Positions 10,129-20,649 are shown, numbered from the stretch's first letter. The stretch is 26,674 bases of DNA from Flammula alnicola (GCA_015499995.1 JADNRV010000528.1:1-26674); one strand, 5' to 3'. Notes: generated from the letters alone by a model not told the origin. Program-made: numbers and translations.

Positions 10129-10394
10129 GATGGCAAATGCACCGACCACCGTAGGATAAAGAAAAAAAAAGCTGGTTCCAGGTTGATTGCCAGGTTGGCT
10201 TTTATGAGGTCAAGGTGGGCCACATTCGTCATTGCAAAAAAGGTCAGTGGCCCGAATTCGAATTCCTTGCCTTTGTTGATTATGCCAGACTTGGAGAAAA
10301 GCTAAAAGAGGTAACCTACCTTGATCCCGTAGTCGAGGAAACGGCAGGTCGCGGTGAACAATAAATTACGAGGACCCTTTAGGGGCTTCGTTTT
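10129..10394. other. Upstream region of the FunK1 gene
   Basis: About 270 bp between the kinase start codon and the first 95-bp repeat. A pyrimidine run on the minus strand (10145-10170) lies just upstream of the start codon. No other gene is supported here. Confidence 0.4.
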
Positions 10395-10489
10395 TAACCC
10401 GACTTCTGCAGGAGGACCCTTTGGCATCAAAACTGAGGGAAATTTTGTACATGTTTGTTTGATGGACAGGTTTATCTTATCTATAGTCA
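10395..10489 (+). repeat. 95-bp direct repeat, copy A
   Basis: Begins TAACCCGACTTCTGCAGG and ends TTATCTATAGTCA. It is repeated at 10551-10647 with only a few changes; the central block AGGACCCTTTGGCATCAAAA through GTTTGTTTGATGG is identical. Spacing between copies is 156 bp. Confidence 0.85.
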
Positions 10490-10550
10490 CATGAGCATTA
10501 ACACGTGATATTTGTCAGCCTTGCAAAGTAGCGGCGTACAAATTCTTTTA

Positions 10551-10647
10551 TAACCCGGACCTCTGCAAAGAGGACCCTTTGGCATCAAAACTGAGGGAAA
10601 TTTTGTACATGTTTGTTTGATGGCTATGTTTATCTTATCTATAGTCA
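10551..10647 (+). repeat. 95-bp direct repeat, copy B
   Basis: Second copy of the repeat at 10395-10489, two bases longer. The 61-bp spacer between the copies is not repeated. Possibly a remnant of a larger dispersed repeat; no coding capacity. Confidence 0.85.
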
Positions 10648-11180
10648 ATTTCGGTGTGTTCAGGAAGTGGGATGCTCAGTCCCCACCGCGAGGAGCCAAC
10701 TGCAGGTTGGCGACAAGCGGCACTTATTGCTAGTATGAATAAATGTTCTTTCACTTCTTTACTGGGATGATCTATGCAATTGAGAGGCCACAAGGAGCCA
10801 ACTAAATTTGATAGGCATATTATCACTTTAAAACTATCAAAGTGAGGGGAATCTGAATGAGAGATTGGGAAGCGCTGACCATTCACTGAATCTGCTGAGT
10901 ATATTTAGCAACTAGTAATAGCAGAGGCACCATCAGCACATAACCACGTGCAGAAACTTTCACAAAAATATGCAAAGACTGCAGTATTGCTCGGACGATG
11001 GAGATCTTGGGCTCAATCAAAAGCTATTGATGAGTAGAATTCATTTATCATAATTTTGGAGCTTAGTAAAAGACCCTCCTATGTGAAATTTGGGAATTAC
11101 TGTAGACATTTCCCACATTTGGACATTCTTTGTCATTATCTGACATTGCCTTTACCCAGCTACCAGGGCTAGCTAGTCCG
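10648..11180. other. No gene recognised
   Basis: Non-coding on both strands: stops are dense, and no splice-consistent series of exons or clear repeat was found. Confidence 0.45.
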
Positions 11181-11256
11181 AAAGTAGGCTCACATTTGGA
11201 AAGTAGGCTTGCGCTTAGAAAATAAACTCACATTTAGAAAATAGGCTCACTTTTCT
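11181..11256 (+). repeat. 19-bp tandem repeat, four units
   Basis: Units begin at 11181, 11200, 11219 and 11238 with the consensus AAARTARGCTCACATTTAG. They drift gradually from unit to unit. Non-coding. Confidence 0.8.
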
Positions 11257-11624
11257 AGTATATAGCTTGTGTAATATAATTTGGGTCCCTTGGTCAAGTA
11301 ATGTAGTGCACTATTAAAGAAAAAGGTGGCTTCCATTAGAAAGTGGCTCAGCTGGCAAGCTTAACATGTGCGTGCAAATGAGAATTAGTTGACTCACAAT
11401 AAGATCTACCTAAATGTGTGTTGGAACTTGAAAGTACAAAAATACCTTAAAAGTGCGTCGCAAGATTAGTGCAGCTTATTTGAATAAATGTGTAGTTTCA
11501 CTGTCATACAAGGCCTGACAAGAGATAAGACAGTCCAGGACAAAGGATCCTTGTCAGTGGTAGGCCAACTGTCAGGACAAAATGTGGGTAAGAATGCGGG
11601 TATGCTGATGTGATTTCTATCAGT

Positions 11625-11710
11625 CAGCATGTACTGGACTGGACATGATGACTGTATGTCATTGCATCAGCATGTACCGGACTGAACATGATGACTGTAT
11701 GTCATCACAT
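11625..11710 (+). repeat. 43-bp tandem repeat, two units
   Basis: CAGCATGTACTGGACTGGAC and what follows (11625-11667) is repeated at 11668-11710 with four substitutions. A partial third unit, CAGCAT, follows. Confidence 0.85.
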
Positions 11711-11874
11711 CAGCATCCATCACTGGACGGGTTCAGCCAATCAGCCAACCCTCCCTTCACCGCCGCCACTGCAGCCTTGTAAGCTAGAATTATATATGCG
11801 CTTCTTCTACATACAGTGTGCTGGGGGGACAGGACATATGGTCACTGTTGGGGGCAGGTGATGGTAAACATGGG

Positions 11875-12243
11875 GTCAACAATGCGAGAAATGATGTCCG
11901 GGACTGTATTTTGGGGGCTGCTCATTGTTGGGGGCGCTTTTGGGCACGGAAAAAAATTCTAATGGGGTCTATAAATATATTCTGAGCCCCCACCCTTTGC
12001 GCACCTCGGGAGAATGGCTTTGGATGACGTTCCTATTTGGGGCTGGGCTGCTATCAAACAACTGTCAACAATGCAGGAAATGATGCTCGGGCTTGTATTT
12101 TTGCTTGCGCTCATCGTGTGGGGCAGTTTGACTGCGGAAAAAAATCCAATGGGGTCCAATAATATATTGCTACCCATTGCGGCCCTCTGCGCATCTCACG
12201 GGGGGCGGGGATGGGTGGATTGAGATGGATGACTTTGGATGAC
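11875..12243 (+). repeat. Degenerate ~189-bp tandem duplication
   Basis: GTCAACAATGCGAGAAATGA at 11875 recurs as GTCAACAATGCAGGAAATGA at 12064. Shared landmarks follow in order: TTGTATTTT, CGGAAAAAAAT, AATGGGGTC, ATATATT, CTTTGGATGAC. Unit 2 is longer by about 26 bp near its end. The frames that stay open through it are not conserved between units. Confidence 0.7.
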
Positions 12244-12275
12244 AGTCTAAAATTAGACGGAAAGCGCCTCGGTGT

Positions 12276-12410
12276 GATATTTTTAGATGCCGGCGCTTGT
12301 TGTTCGTTATCTATAGATTAGATAGCCAGAAATCGCCCTAGCCTGATATTTTTAGATGTAGATGCTCGTGCCTCGGCGACTGTCTCTGTTATCTATTGAT
12401 TAGATACCTT
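12276..12410 (+). repeat. ~69-bp imperfect tandem pair
   Basis: GATATTTTTAGATG starts at 12276 and again at 12345. Each is followed by GTTATCTATNGATTAGATA (12306 and 12389). It continues the tandem-repeat character of the preceding 700 bp. Confidence 0.6.
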
Positions 12411-12569
12411 TGATCAATCCCACGCTCATGTTCAAAAATAGACACGGTTCTCTGTGCTTGAAAACCTCAGGTAAAAAAGAATAAATAGAAAACATTGAAT
12501 ATATTTGAAATAGTGATACTACTAGTCATAAGGCATACAATAAAGAACATAAAATACAAGAATGAGGAT

Positions 12570-13430
12570 AAGCGAACAAGGAGGGGGCATGTCGACGTGA
12601 GCAATGCACGTCGTCGCCTCTCCTGCTGCTGCTTATTCTCGTTCTCCTCCATGTCGTCGTATCGCGGCTGCCGCTGCTCCCACCTTGTTGTCGCCGTCAT
12701 AACGGGGCAACAGCAGGAGCGGCGATGCCGCTGCTTCGATCTCGTCGTTGCCGTATCTGAGCAGCAGCAGTCGTGCTGGTGCTGCTCCTACCCCGTCGTC
12801 GTCGCCGTATCTGTAGCAATGGGTGCTGCTCCTGCTCCTGCTCATCGGCACTGCACCCGGGCAGCAGCACCGGTCATGATGCTGTCGCTGCTCCCCATTG
12901 TCGTCGCCGTATCTGAGCAGCAGCAGTGGGCACTGATGCTCCTGCTCCTGCCTCGTTGCCCTTGCCGTATACGAGCAGCAGCTGCCATCGTGCAGCTGCT
13001 GCAGTGTCCACCTCATCGCTGTCGTGCACAAGCAGCAGCAGCAGTCGCTCTGCCGCCGCTGCCGCCGCCTCGCCGTCGTTGGCGTACTCCTCCCACCTTG
13101 TCACCGTCACCGTATACGAGCAGCAGCGGTCGTGCTGTTGCCGCTGCTCCGCCCTCGTCATCATCGTCATATTCGCATACCAGCAGCAGCAGCACCGCCC
13201 TCGTCGTCATCGTCATTGTCGTCGGATCCGCATGGGAGCAGCAGCAGTTGTGCTGGTGCTGCTCCACTCTTGTCGTCGTCGTCGGATCCGTATACGAGCA
13301 GTAGCGGTCGCGCTGCTGCTACGCCGCCCTCGTCGTCGTCGTAGCTGGATCCGTATACCAGCAGTAGCAGGGTCATCCTGCTGCTGCTGCTTCCATCTCG
13401 TCGCCATCGCCGTATTGTCCTGTCAGAGCC
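12570..13430. repeat. CAG/CTG/CGT-rich degenerate minisatellite
   Basis: About 860 bp of trinucleotide-biased sequence built from a degenerate 50-60-bp unit: (GTCGTC)GCCGTATAC, then GAGCAGCAGCAG, then TCGTGCTGGTGCTGCTCC. I count about 11 occurrences of the core, for example near 12747, 12908, 12964, 13110, 13225, 13282 and 13345. Adjacent CAGCAGCAG and CTGCTGCTG tracts can fold into hairpins on either strand. Because stops are rare in this composition, frames stay open on both strands at once. Their translations are Ser/Ala/Cys/Arg-rich, change from frame to frame, and look like artefacts, not a protein. Confidence 0.8.
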
Positions 13431-13537
13431 GCCAGAGGAATAAGGACCGAGATGACGACCTTTCAACGGTCGTCGTCGTCACCTCGTTATCTTGCCTGTG
13501 GATCGGGTAAGTGAGGGGATGGAGAGGAAGAACAGAA

Positions 13538-13567
13538 AACGAATCGAGTCTTATGACTCGATTCGTT
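13538..13567. repeat. Perfect 13-bp hairpin with 4-nt loop
   Basis: AACGAATCGAGTC (13538-13550), loop TTAT, then GACTCGATTCGTT (13555-13567): a perfect 13-bp inverted repeat. It lies about 100 bp past the minisatellite. No U-run follows and it is not in a gene, so a role as terminator or regulatory site is not supported. Confidence 0.7.
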
Positions 13568-13920
13568 GCGCACCGGGTGGGTCTCCCTCTACCAGGGTCT
13601 CCCCTCGCGTCTTCTCACCCCTCACCTCCTTCCGATTTGCTTGGACACCCATGTAGTAGCAGGGGGAGGAGAAGAAAGGGGGTGGCAGGGCTGGATGGTT
13701 AGAGACGAAGGTGACAACCCGAACTCAACCGGGTGCGGTTGATCGCATTTCGGGGAAAGCCGAAATCCGGTCCGCACTTCCCGCCTTTCGTCCCCATCGT
13801 CGAGTGCGTCTCGGACGATGTTAGGTGATGAGTAGATACATAGATTATCATCGGAATGTATTCAGAATATAATAAATGCACCTTTTAGTGACTTCCGAGG
13901 CCAGAATTTGCCCTCGAGAA

Positions 13921-14068
13921 GAGTGGTACTCACCTCTCCTCCGGCAAATTTCAGACTTGATATGGGCTGGGCAGCCACCTGGTCCTCGTTTTGCCATGCG
14001 AAGCAATGGCCCTCATCCCTCCAAGTATTGGTACTCAAATCACACAAGGACAATGGGGCTCGGAAACC
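13921..14068 (-). pseudogene. Isolated exon-like fragment, identity unknown
   Basis: On the minus strand a good acceptor (CTAATCTAATCTACACCAG) precedes an open stretch reading RAPLSLCDLSTNTWRDEGHC and on to SSLKFAGGE, followed by a consensus donor GTGAGT at about 13932. DLSTNTWRDEG is reminiscent of a Kelch-type strand, but one unit is not enough to assign the family. I could not find flanking exons, so this is probably a stranded fragment. Confidence 0.3.
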
Positions 14069-14463
14069 TGGTGTAGATTAGATTAGATAACGCACCTCGT
14101 GGCGACCGCGTTTTTCCTGACCTTATTACCATTAATACCATACACTCTGTATCGAAAACGGGCGAATATTCATTGTCTCTCACTATCTACATTGGGCGCG
14201 AGCGAGCTACGAACTACCTCGGCGCCGTGAAGTTCAGCACACAAGAATTGCGAGGAGGGTAGAATATTAACATATGCCCAGAATGAGATGATGCTCATGC
14301 ATGACAATCAAGAAAAAACGAGGTATAGATTATGTCAAAAAATGGCAAGAAAATAAAAAGTAATCATAGTATGCATCCTAGGCCTGATCCTCATGTCATC
14401 TAAGCGCTTCAACCTAAACACTCCAACTCGACGACAACGGCACCCCGAGGTAACTTCAACGTC

Positions 14464-14664
14464 TCCTCAACTCTTCCTCACTCTCAGATTCCTCAAATGT
14501 GGTACAACATCCAGCACGCCAGTCTCCTGCTCATGCTCCCACATGGCATCGCCATCAGGATCGACGGTCGACCGCGTTACCCACCGTGTCTTCAGCACCG
14601 CCACATCGCCTCTCTCCTCGTCGCGGTCCCCTTCCGCCTGCTCCTCGCCCAACATCCTGCTCAC
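14464..14664 (-). pseudogene. Coding-like fragment, identity unknown
   Basis: An open minus-strand frame of 65 codons containing RWVTRSTVDPDGDAMWEHEQ and ETGVLDVVPHLRNLRVRKS. The composition is that of a soluble protein, unlike the antisense frames on the plus strand, but I do not recognise the family. It ends at a TGA near 14469 and has no convincing upstream exon. It lies immediately left of the duplicated NACHT segment and could be a gene truncated by that insertion. Confidence 0.3.
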
Positions 14665-14884
14665 ATCGCCACCATGTGCATTGGTAGGAAATCACGTTCG
14701 ACAATCAAGGCTGGCTCCGAGCGCGGTCCATCGAGCACTATGCCAGGAAGGGGAAGCGATGCGCTCGGGGGTGTGTTTCTTCTTGCTCTTGGTGCTGCCC
14801 GGCTGATGATCCCAAACGCAGAGAAGGGTGGGTTCGTAGAGCTTACCCGCGGCCCAAGCTTACCCCTTTGAATTGTAAATGTAA

Positions 14885-17800
14885 ATTGTAATGCCCAAAT
14901 TCATTGACCCACGTGGCCGCAAGCCAACACACGACAACAAGTTCATCCGCGCCCTTGCCTCTGATTGACAAACTGACAAACTTACGCTTCATCAAGAAGA
15001 AACCGCGGTCCCGTCCTTGTCCTTATATTGGACTCATACGTACACCCAGTCATATGTTTCCGAGAGGGAGCAACCTCCTCATCAATGGGGGTGTATTTAA
15101 TCATATCGAGGGGAATCTGAATACAGGCGCCCAGATTGCGGACAAGGGTCAGCCCATTATTGTCTCCCGAATACCGTGCTAACCTCTCGGCTACACTAGG
15201 CATAGAACTTCTCGAATCCAAAGTAGTCCCAGGAGCGTTTCATACCTCCGATGAAAACTACGATGCTCCCAAATGCCATCCGAAGACCCGACTCGCTATT
15301 CTGAAAGAAATAATGGACTGGCTGAATGATACCGATGAACCTCACCATGCGATGTGGATGCGCGGTGCTGCTGGAGCTGGAAAGTCAGCGATTGCACGGA
15401 CGATTGCTCAGATGTGCGACGAACAAGGTCAACTCTCTTCTTCATTCTTTTTCTCCAGGACGGCGAGCGACGCTAGGCGAAGCGATGAGACACACCTTGT
15501 GGCAACTCTCGCATACCAAATGTCAGAAAATATCCCAGAAATTCGACAGTATATATCGACAGCAATCCTCACCAACCGGTTCATCTTTGATTTGGGACTG
15601 GACGCACAGATCTATAAATTAATCGTCACACCCCTGGCGCAACTCTCCAATTCATCTTCCATCCTAATCCTTCCCAAGATCATTATCATTGATGGTCTGG
15701 ATGAGTGTCACAACAAGGACGCACAGAATGCCATTGTGAACGCGTTCGTAGCAGCCCTCGCGCGGATGAATCACAATTTCCCACATAAGCTGCTGATTGC
15801 GAGTTGGCCTGAACAGAATATCCAGTCCGCTTTTGGCGATCGCGACCTTGCTCCCTTCCTCCGACAACTACCACTTGACAGCTCTTGGGACCCCGATGAC
15901 GATATTCGAAGATTCCTTGTCGACAATTTGGCTAAAATTAGAGACACGCATCCTCTCCGGAATATCATTCCCTTAGAATGGCCTGCCCCTCGCGATATCG
16001 ATAAACTCGTCGAGAAATCGTCCGGCCAATTCATCTATGCTGCTACGGTCAGCAAGTACATCAAATCGCCTCGGCTGCATCCTGTCAAGAGCTTGCGAAC
16101 CATCGTCGAGCTTGTCAAAGATCCCAAAAATCGACCATATGCAGAACTCGATGCATTATACACCTATATTTTTGCAAGTACCGAGGATTCTGATCTCGTT
16201 CTCCAAATCCTCCGCGTTCACCTTATGCCGGTGGTAGCACCCCTTGTCGACTTGCCAATGAATGAGATTCGCTTCATTGGGTGCTTGCTTGATCTCGGAG
16301 AGGGCAATGTCGAACTCGCTCTAACTGACCTTTCGTCAATAGTGGAAATTGACAGCTCACGGATTAAGTTCCTTCATGCCTCTCTTCCAGACTTCTTGCT
16401 GGATGAAACCCGTGCCGGAAGATTTTATGTTAATAGCAACAGCATTTGTGTCCATCTTTTCCGCCATTGGCTCCTCTACATTGCGGAATGTAAGTGTTGA
16501 GACCAGATTGATAGCACAATTGACGAGCTTTGCATATCTCCGGTAGACAAATTTGACAAACGCCCCACCTATTATATGGTACCCGAACCCCATGGTCTTG
16601 GACATTTCGGGGAGAGCATTCGAGAGGCTCCCTCGGAAATTCATGACGCCTTTTCTGACTTCGATATGAAAGCCTTTTTGAGGTTCACCTCCATTTTCGG
16701 ATGTAGGACTATGGCAAGTTTTCTCAAATTTATTTTACGGGAGGTATTTCTGTGTTATTTCTGTCCTGCTTTGTCAACCTCTTTTTTCATGCAGTTACTT
16801 TTCAGCACAGAAAATCATCCTCATTGCAAACACCCCATATCCCATTGAAGGTTGTCAGTCAACTTCGGGAGTGGATATCGGATCGACTACAAAAACTTCC
16901 ATTAGACAGTCCGGCCATTACCAGGTACGCTCTTAGATGCCTCTCGGCTGGGCCGGATTGTCTAACACTCCCACATTAATAACTATCTTGAAAGCGATAT
17001 CTTTGAAAAGGCCCTCGACGATCCCGAACTGCATTTCTATTGGTCCTTGATGTCTCAGCCAGAGCTTACTGCTTTCTTTTGCGACACCAAACTATTAGGG
17101 GTATCGGCAATGAGTGGAAATAGATATGCATATGCCGCCCTTCGTTGTTGCCAATTTATATTTAGTGCCCTATCAGTGTAAGTCTGTCCAATTTCTCCTT
17201 AGCATTTACGCTCACAACCTGAGGTTATTAGTAAAGAGGATCCGAAAGTCAAGGCGTTCATCGACCTCTCTGTGCGATGCGCGCCGTGCTTCCTTAAGAA
17301 TGCAGCAACTCGGCTCGACGTTTATCTCTCCCTTCAAAAAATCTTTAGGTTCAATTCAGTGCGAGAGGATTTACGCCAAGTCTTTTCCTCGTACGAGTAC
17401 CGAATTTGTCTAGTTTCTCACCTTGACTCCTATTTCCGCCAAAAATCCCTTTCCATTTTTCACAAGATGGCAGGGTGGGATGAATGGATGGACTCACTTG
17501 TAGATTATATGGCAAAGGTAGTGTGACAACCGTCAGTCTCCAAGGACACATTCTGACTACAAACGGTTGGTAGACACACGAGGCCTTCCCATCCTTGCGA
17601 GAACAAAGCTCAGCCCATGTCCAGGATGAGCGAGATCTGGCATCTGCAGAGAACGAGCAAGACTCAGCATGCGTGTCTGCATGGGATGAACACAACCCAC
17701 CACTCATCCAGGTACCCTTACGAGATGAGCGAGCGAGCTCAATGCCTTCACAGGAGAGGCAAAACACTATGATTGTCCAGGACGAGCCGCGAACAGTCCA

Positions 17801-17962
17801 GGAAACGGCAGAACGCGCATACCATCCCAACTTGTGGAGATCAAACAGTCCAATATCCAACGCTAGCGCATTGCAGGCACAGCCATGGCTCGCAAGTCAA
17901 GTTCAAGATTTCAAAACGGATGGGGCAGCGAAGCAATAGAAATTGAATTCGGAAGACTACAC
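14885..17962 (+). repeat. Segmental duplication, copy 2 (contains NACHT gene 2)
   Basis: Same-orientation copy of 2485-5587. Within it, 15349-16292 matches 2964-3907 with no indels (constant offset 12385) and 7 mismatches by my count, far closer than the flanking parts. Confidence 0.85.
15054..17939 (+). CDS. NACHT-domain STAND NTPase, copy 2 (full-length model)
   Basis: Exons 15054-15147, 15200-16489, 16547-16743, 16806-16924, 16995-17177, 17232-17517 and 17574-17939 sum to 2535 nt (844 aa), and every junction keeps phase. Leader MFPRGSNLLINGGVF; Walker A GAAGAGKS (87-94); Walker B IIIIDGLDEC (192-201). The sensor-1 motif reads IASWPE: Trp234 replaces the Arg kept in copy 1 (CGG to TGG at 15805). 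FLHASLPDFLLDE follows. The C-terminal half is helical, and the last exon is polar with recurring QDER/RDER words (HVQDERD, LRDERAS, VQDEPRT); no WD40, ankyrin or TPR repeat is seen. The TGA at 16498 that ends the unspliced frame falls inside the 57-nt GTAAGT..GGTAG intron. The role is inferred: a signalling NTPase, possibly of the fungal NLR-like self/non-self type. Confidence 0.8.
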
Positions 17963-18109
17963 CGCCATTTGGCCAAAACGTGTTCGCTCCGTGAAGTTCA
18001 CACGAAGTTGATGTATTTTTGGAAGATTATGTCAACGTGAGCGGGACGTTGTCGACAGATTCAAAAAAGATTTGGACACCGTGACACCAGTTGACGTTGC
18101 TGAAACATG

Positions 18110-18905
18110 TAATCTAATAAGCTTTTCATGACTTTTTCCAGCTGAGCCAAATGTAGGTAACAATGTCGAGTGCATCTTGTTCAACTCATTGCTACACACT
18201 GTCTAAGTAGATCATTAGTACATGTAATCTGATAAGTTGTCCATGGATCCTGGCACCTCAGCCAGTGGCAGGTAACCATCTGCCATCCGTCATATCCGAC
18301 TCACTACTACGCACTGTGTACTTAGATCATTTAGCACATGTAATTTGATATGCTGTTCAGAAATTCAGGCAACTTAGGCACTTGTAGATACCAATATACC
18401 ACCCATCTTATTCGGCGCATCACTAATACCTGTTATCTGGTAAGCTGTTCAGGAATTCTGGCAGCTTAGCCAGGTGTAGATAACAATATGTAGTCCATCT
18501 TATTCAAGTCATGGCTACGCACTGTCTAATAACATTGTTCACAAATATTATCTGGTGGGCTGTTCAGGAATTCTGGCAGCTTAGCCAGGTGTAGGTAACA
18601 ATATGTAGTCCGTCTTATTCAAGTCATGGCTACGCACTGTCTAATAACATTGTTCACAAATATTATCTGGTGGGCTGTTCAGGAATTCTGGCAGCTTAGC
18701 CAGGTGTAGGTAACAATATGTAGTCCGTCTTATTCAAGTCATGGCTATGCACTGTCTAATAAGATTGTTTCACAAATATTATCTGGTAGGCTGTTCAGGA
18801 ATTCCGGCAGCTCAACCAGTTGCAGGTAACAATGTGCCTACCATTCTGTTCAATTCACACTACACGCCATCTAATTGGATCTCATAGCATGAAATTTCTT
18901 GTCTT
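18110..18905 (+). repeat. ~115-bp tandem satellite, about seven units
   Basis: Unit boundaries taken at the word GCTGTTCAGG or its variant fall near 18118, 18234, 18352, 18444, 18559, 18674 and 18790. Central units carry GGAATTCTGGCAGCTTAGCC, AACAATATGTAGTCC, TTATTCAAGTCATGGCTA and GCACTGTCTAATA. The units starting at 18559 and 18674 are nearly identical, while those at either edge have diverged or are shortened. Non-coding. Confidence 0.85.
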
Positions 18906-19277
18906 GAGCCCATGTTTTTCAACCGAGCTGCCATTTGAAGTGACAAACATACATCTAATATCGCGCTGTGGATGATTTGCATGTCAATGCTCTGCTAAAG
19001 GTGACGCATTCAACCGCACCTTTGTGATGTTTTTCAATGGCTCAGCTACTTGCGTTTATCGAGATATTGTCCGTCTTTGTAGTGGGCTGTACACTATGCG
19101 AAGTAGGGGGCCAATACTCATGGCAAATTGGACCGACAATAAAGGAGATTAAATAGGTATATATTATAATTGCATCCCAGGTATATAGGGTGAAAATTAG
19201 CTGGTAATATGACACATTCATTCATGAAATGTGAAAATACATCTAATAGGCCCTGCAATTATTATGAAACCACATTA
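18906..19277. other. No gene recognised
   Basis: About 370 bp between the satellite and the end of the 351-aa gene. It probably holds the 3' untranslated region of that minus-strand gene. No domain or repeat is seen. Confidence 0.4.
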
Positions 19278-20649
19278 CTATACCCCAGCAACAACATCAT
19301 CGACTCTTTGCTGCCAGTCATCAGCAACGACGTCCCCTATCTCATAATCTTCACCCGCACTGTAAGTCTCTCTATCAGTCTTGAGGATATCCCTGAATGC
19401 CCTGCATTTATATTAGGATGTAAGTGCATTATCCGAAGAAGAACCAAGAGACAATACACACCTTACCGCCTTGGCAGGATTAGATCCTGCCAGTTTGCGT
19501 ACCAACGCGAGGCGTTGGTCAATAAGGTTCCAATACTTTTCGCCCCCATTGCACTCTTGGTGAATAGCACGCTAACATAGTTCAGATGGTAGCATTTGGG
19601 AAAAGAATAACTTGACGCTTACCATGAGCGCGACTCTGGAGCAAAGCTGAACAGTTGGGCGACAAGGTGTCCCGTGGACAATGACCTGCGCAAGGGCGAA
19701 TACATTGGTGTTTTGAGTTATGCTATCTCGTATCTATAAAAACAAGGAGTAAGCATCCTTGATTATCTTCATAATTATATACGTACAAGTTTCTTGACTC
19801 TCGCCCGAGTTTGAGTGAGTGAATAACTAACAGAGGCCGTAATCTTCTCCCAATTCGAGTAGTCATGTTCAATGCCTGCCGGCAAATCAAATCGATACCG
19901 CTTGAGTATATTCTGAAGAAAGAATAATTATAAGATTCATATGATAAGTAGAATGCATACAAGTATGTGGTTGCGAGGGATATCACCCTTGTAAGCACTT
20001 ATATTCACGGACAGCAAGACGGCAACGGCGTAGTTGTTTACGTTAGTCTTCATAAAACAGTTTAGCGTTGAGGACATTGAGGACAAGATTGGAATTCATA
20101 CCTTCAATTCATCCGACACCTGGTAAGGTGGTGCGGCTGATCGGAAGGCATCGATTTTGTTTTCAACCGAGAGGACGCAGACAAACAGTTTGGCTTGACG
20201 GCCCAGTGCCGTGTCCTGGCCAATGTTTAGACAGAAGGACCAAAATACATCAATGAAGTACTCACTCGTAAGAAAGCCTCAAGCTCGTCGCGCTGCTCAG
20301 TGCGAAGTTTCTTGTATGTTGCATACCGCAAAGTCGCAGCAGTTACATTGCTGAGCGAAGGCGGCAGCGATTGAGCCTGTGCTGTGGCAGAAGTTCCCTC
20401 CTCGGGCTCAGTGTCCCCACCCTCCTGTTCGTCGTCCTGTTCATGGGTTCTCTTCCCCAACACCTGTTCAGGCGGCGGGCTTGACCTTGACATAGCGTCC
20501 TCCAAGGCCTGTTCGGCGGGGGAAAGCAAGATAATAGCTCCTTCCCTCTGAAGCGGGCGGCGGACCTGCGAAGTGGATAGCGGTTGAGATGCTTGAGACT
20601 GAGCAACAGAGGTGTCAGGAGATCCTGCAGGTGTTGAAGTAGGTGCCAT
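19278..20649 (-). CDS. Conserved-looking seven-exon protein of unknown function
   Basis: Exons 20649-20266, 20215-20102, 20047-19961, 19912-19787, 19733-19623, 19571-19462 and 19401-19278 sum to 1056 nt (351 aa). Introns are 48-60 nt with good donors and acceptors, and phases agree throughout; the last donor is AAG|GTGTGT, giving AKAVRAFRDIL across the junction. The first ~100 residues are Ser/Pro/Gln-rich and end in VLGKRTHEQDDEQEGGD, a likely disordered, acidic, nuclear-type tail. The rest is helical: LRYATYKKLRTEQRDELEAF, LGRQAKLFVCVLSVENKIDA, GDIPRNHIL, RYRFDLPAGIEHDYSNW, ALAQVIVHGTPCRP, ending AGV. It resembles uncharacterised proteins I associate with expanded Agaricomycete families. 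I do not recognise a catalytic motif and assign no function. Confidence 0.75.

Noticed and set aside
7743..10232. Two separate genes: a 584-aa protein and a 230-aa protein
   Set aside because: A 54-nt intron (8518-8465) joins them in phase to a single FunK1 protein, DCLECHYHAYSKGGVLHG; the ATG at 10232 opens a frame that crosses a predicted intron and a pyrimidine run.
11959..12223. Small membrane protein on the plus strand (LGLVFLLALIVWGSL)
   Set aside because: The frame sits in the 189-bp tandem duplication and is not preserved in the other unit; hydrophobicity arises from G/T-rich sequence.
12495..13510. Long overlapping open frames on both strands as genes
   Set aside because: They are translations of a trinucleotide-biased minisatellite; composition changes with the frame and no domain or splice structure is seen.
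16498..16500. In-frame TGA as a premature stop in NACHT copy 2
   Set aside because: It lies inside a 57-nt intron with GTAAGT donor and CGGTAG acceptor; splicing keeps phase and yields EYKFDK, matching copy 1.
18118..18905. CRISPR array
   Set aside because: Units are 92-116 bp, contiguous without unique spacers, diverge gradually and lie in a eukaryotic genome: a satellite.
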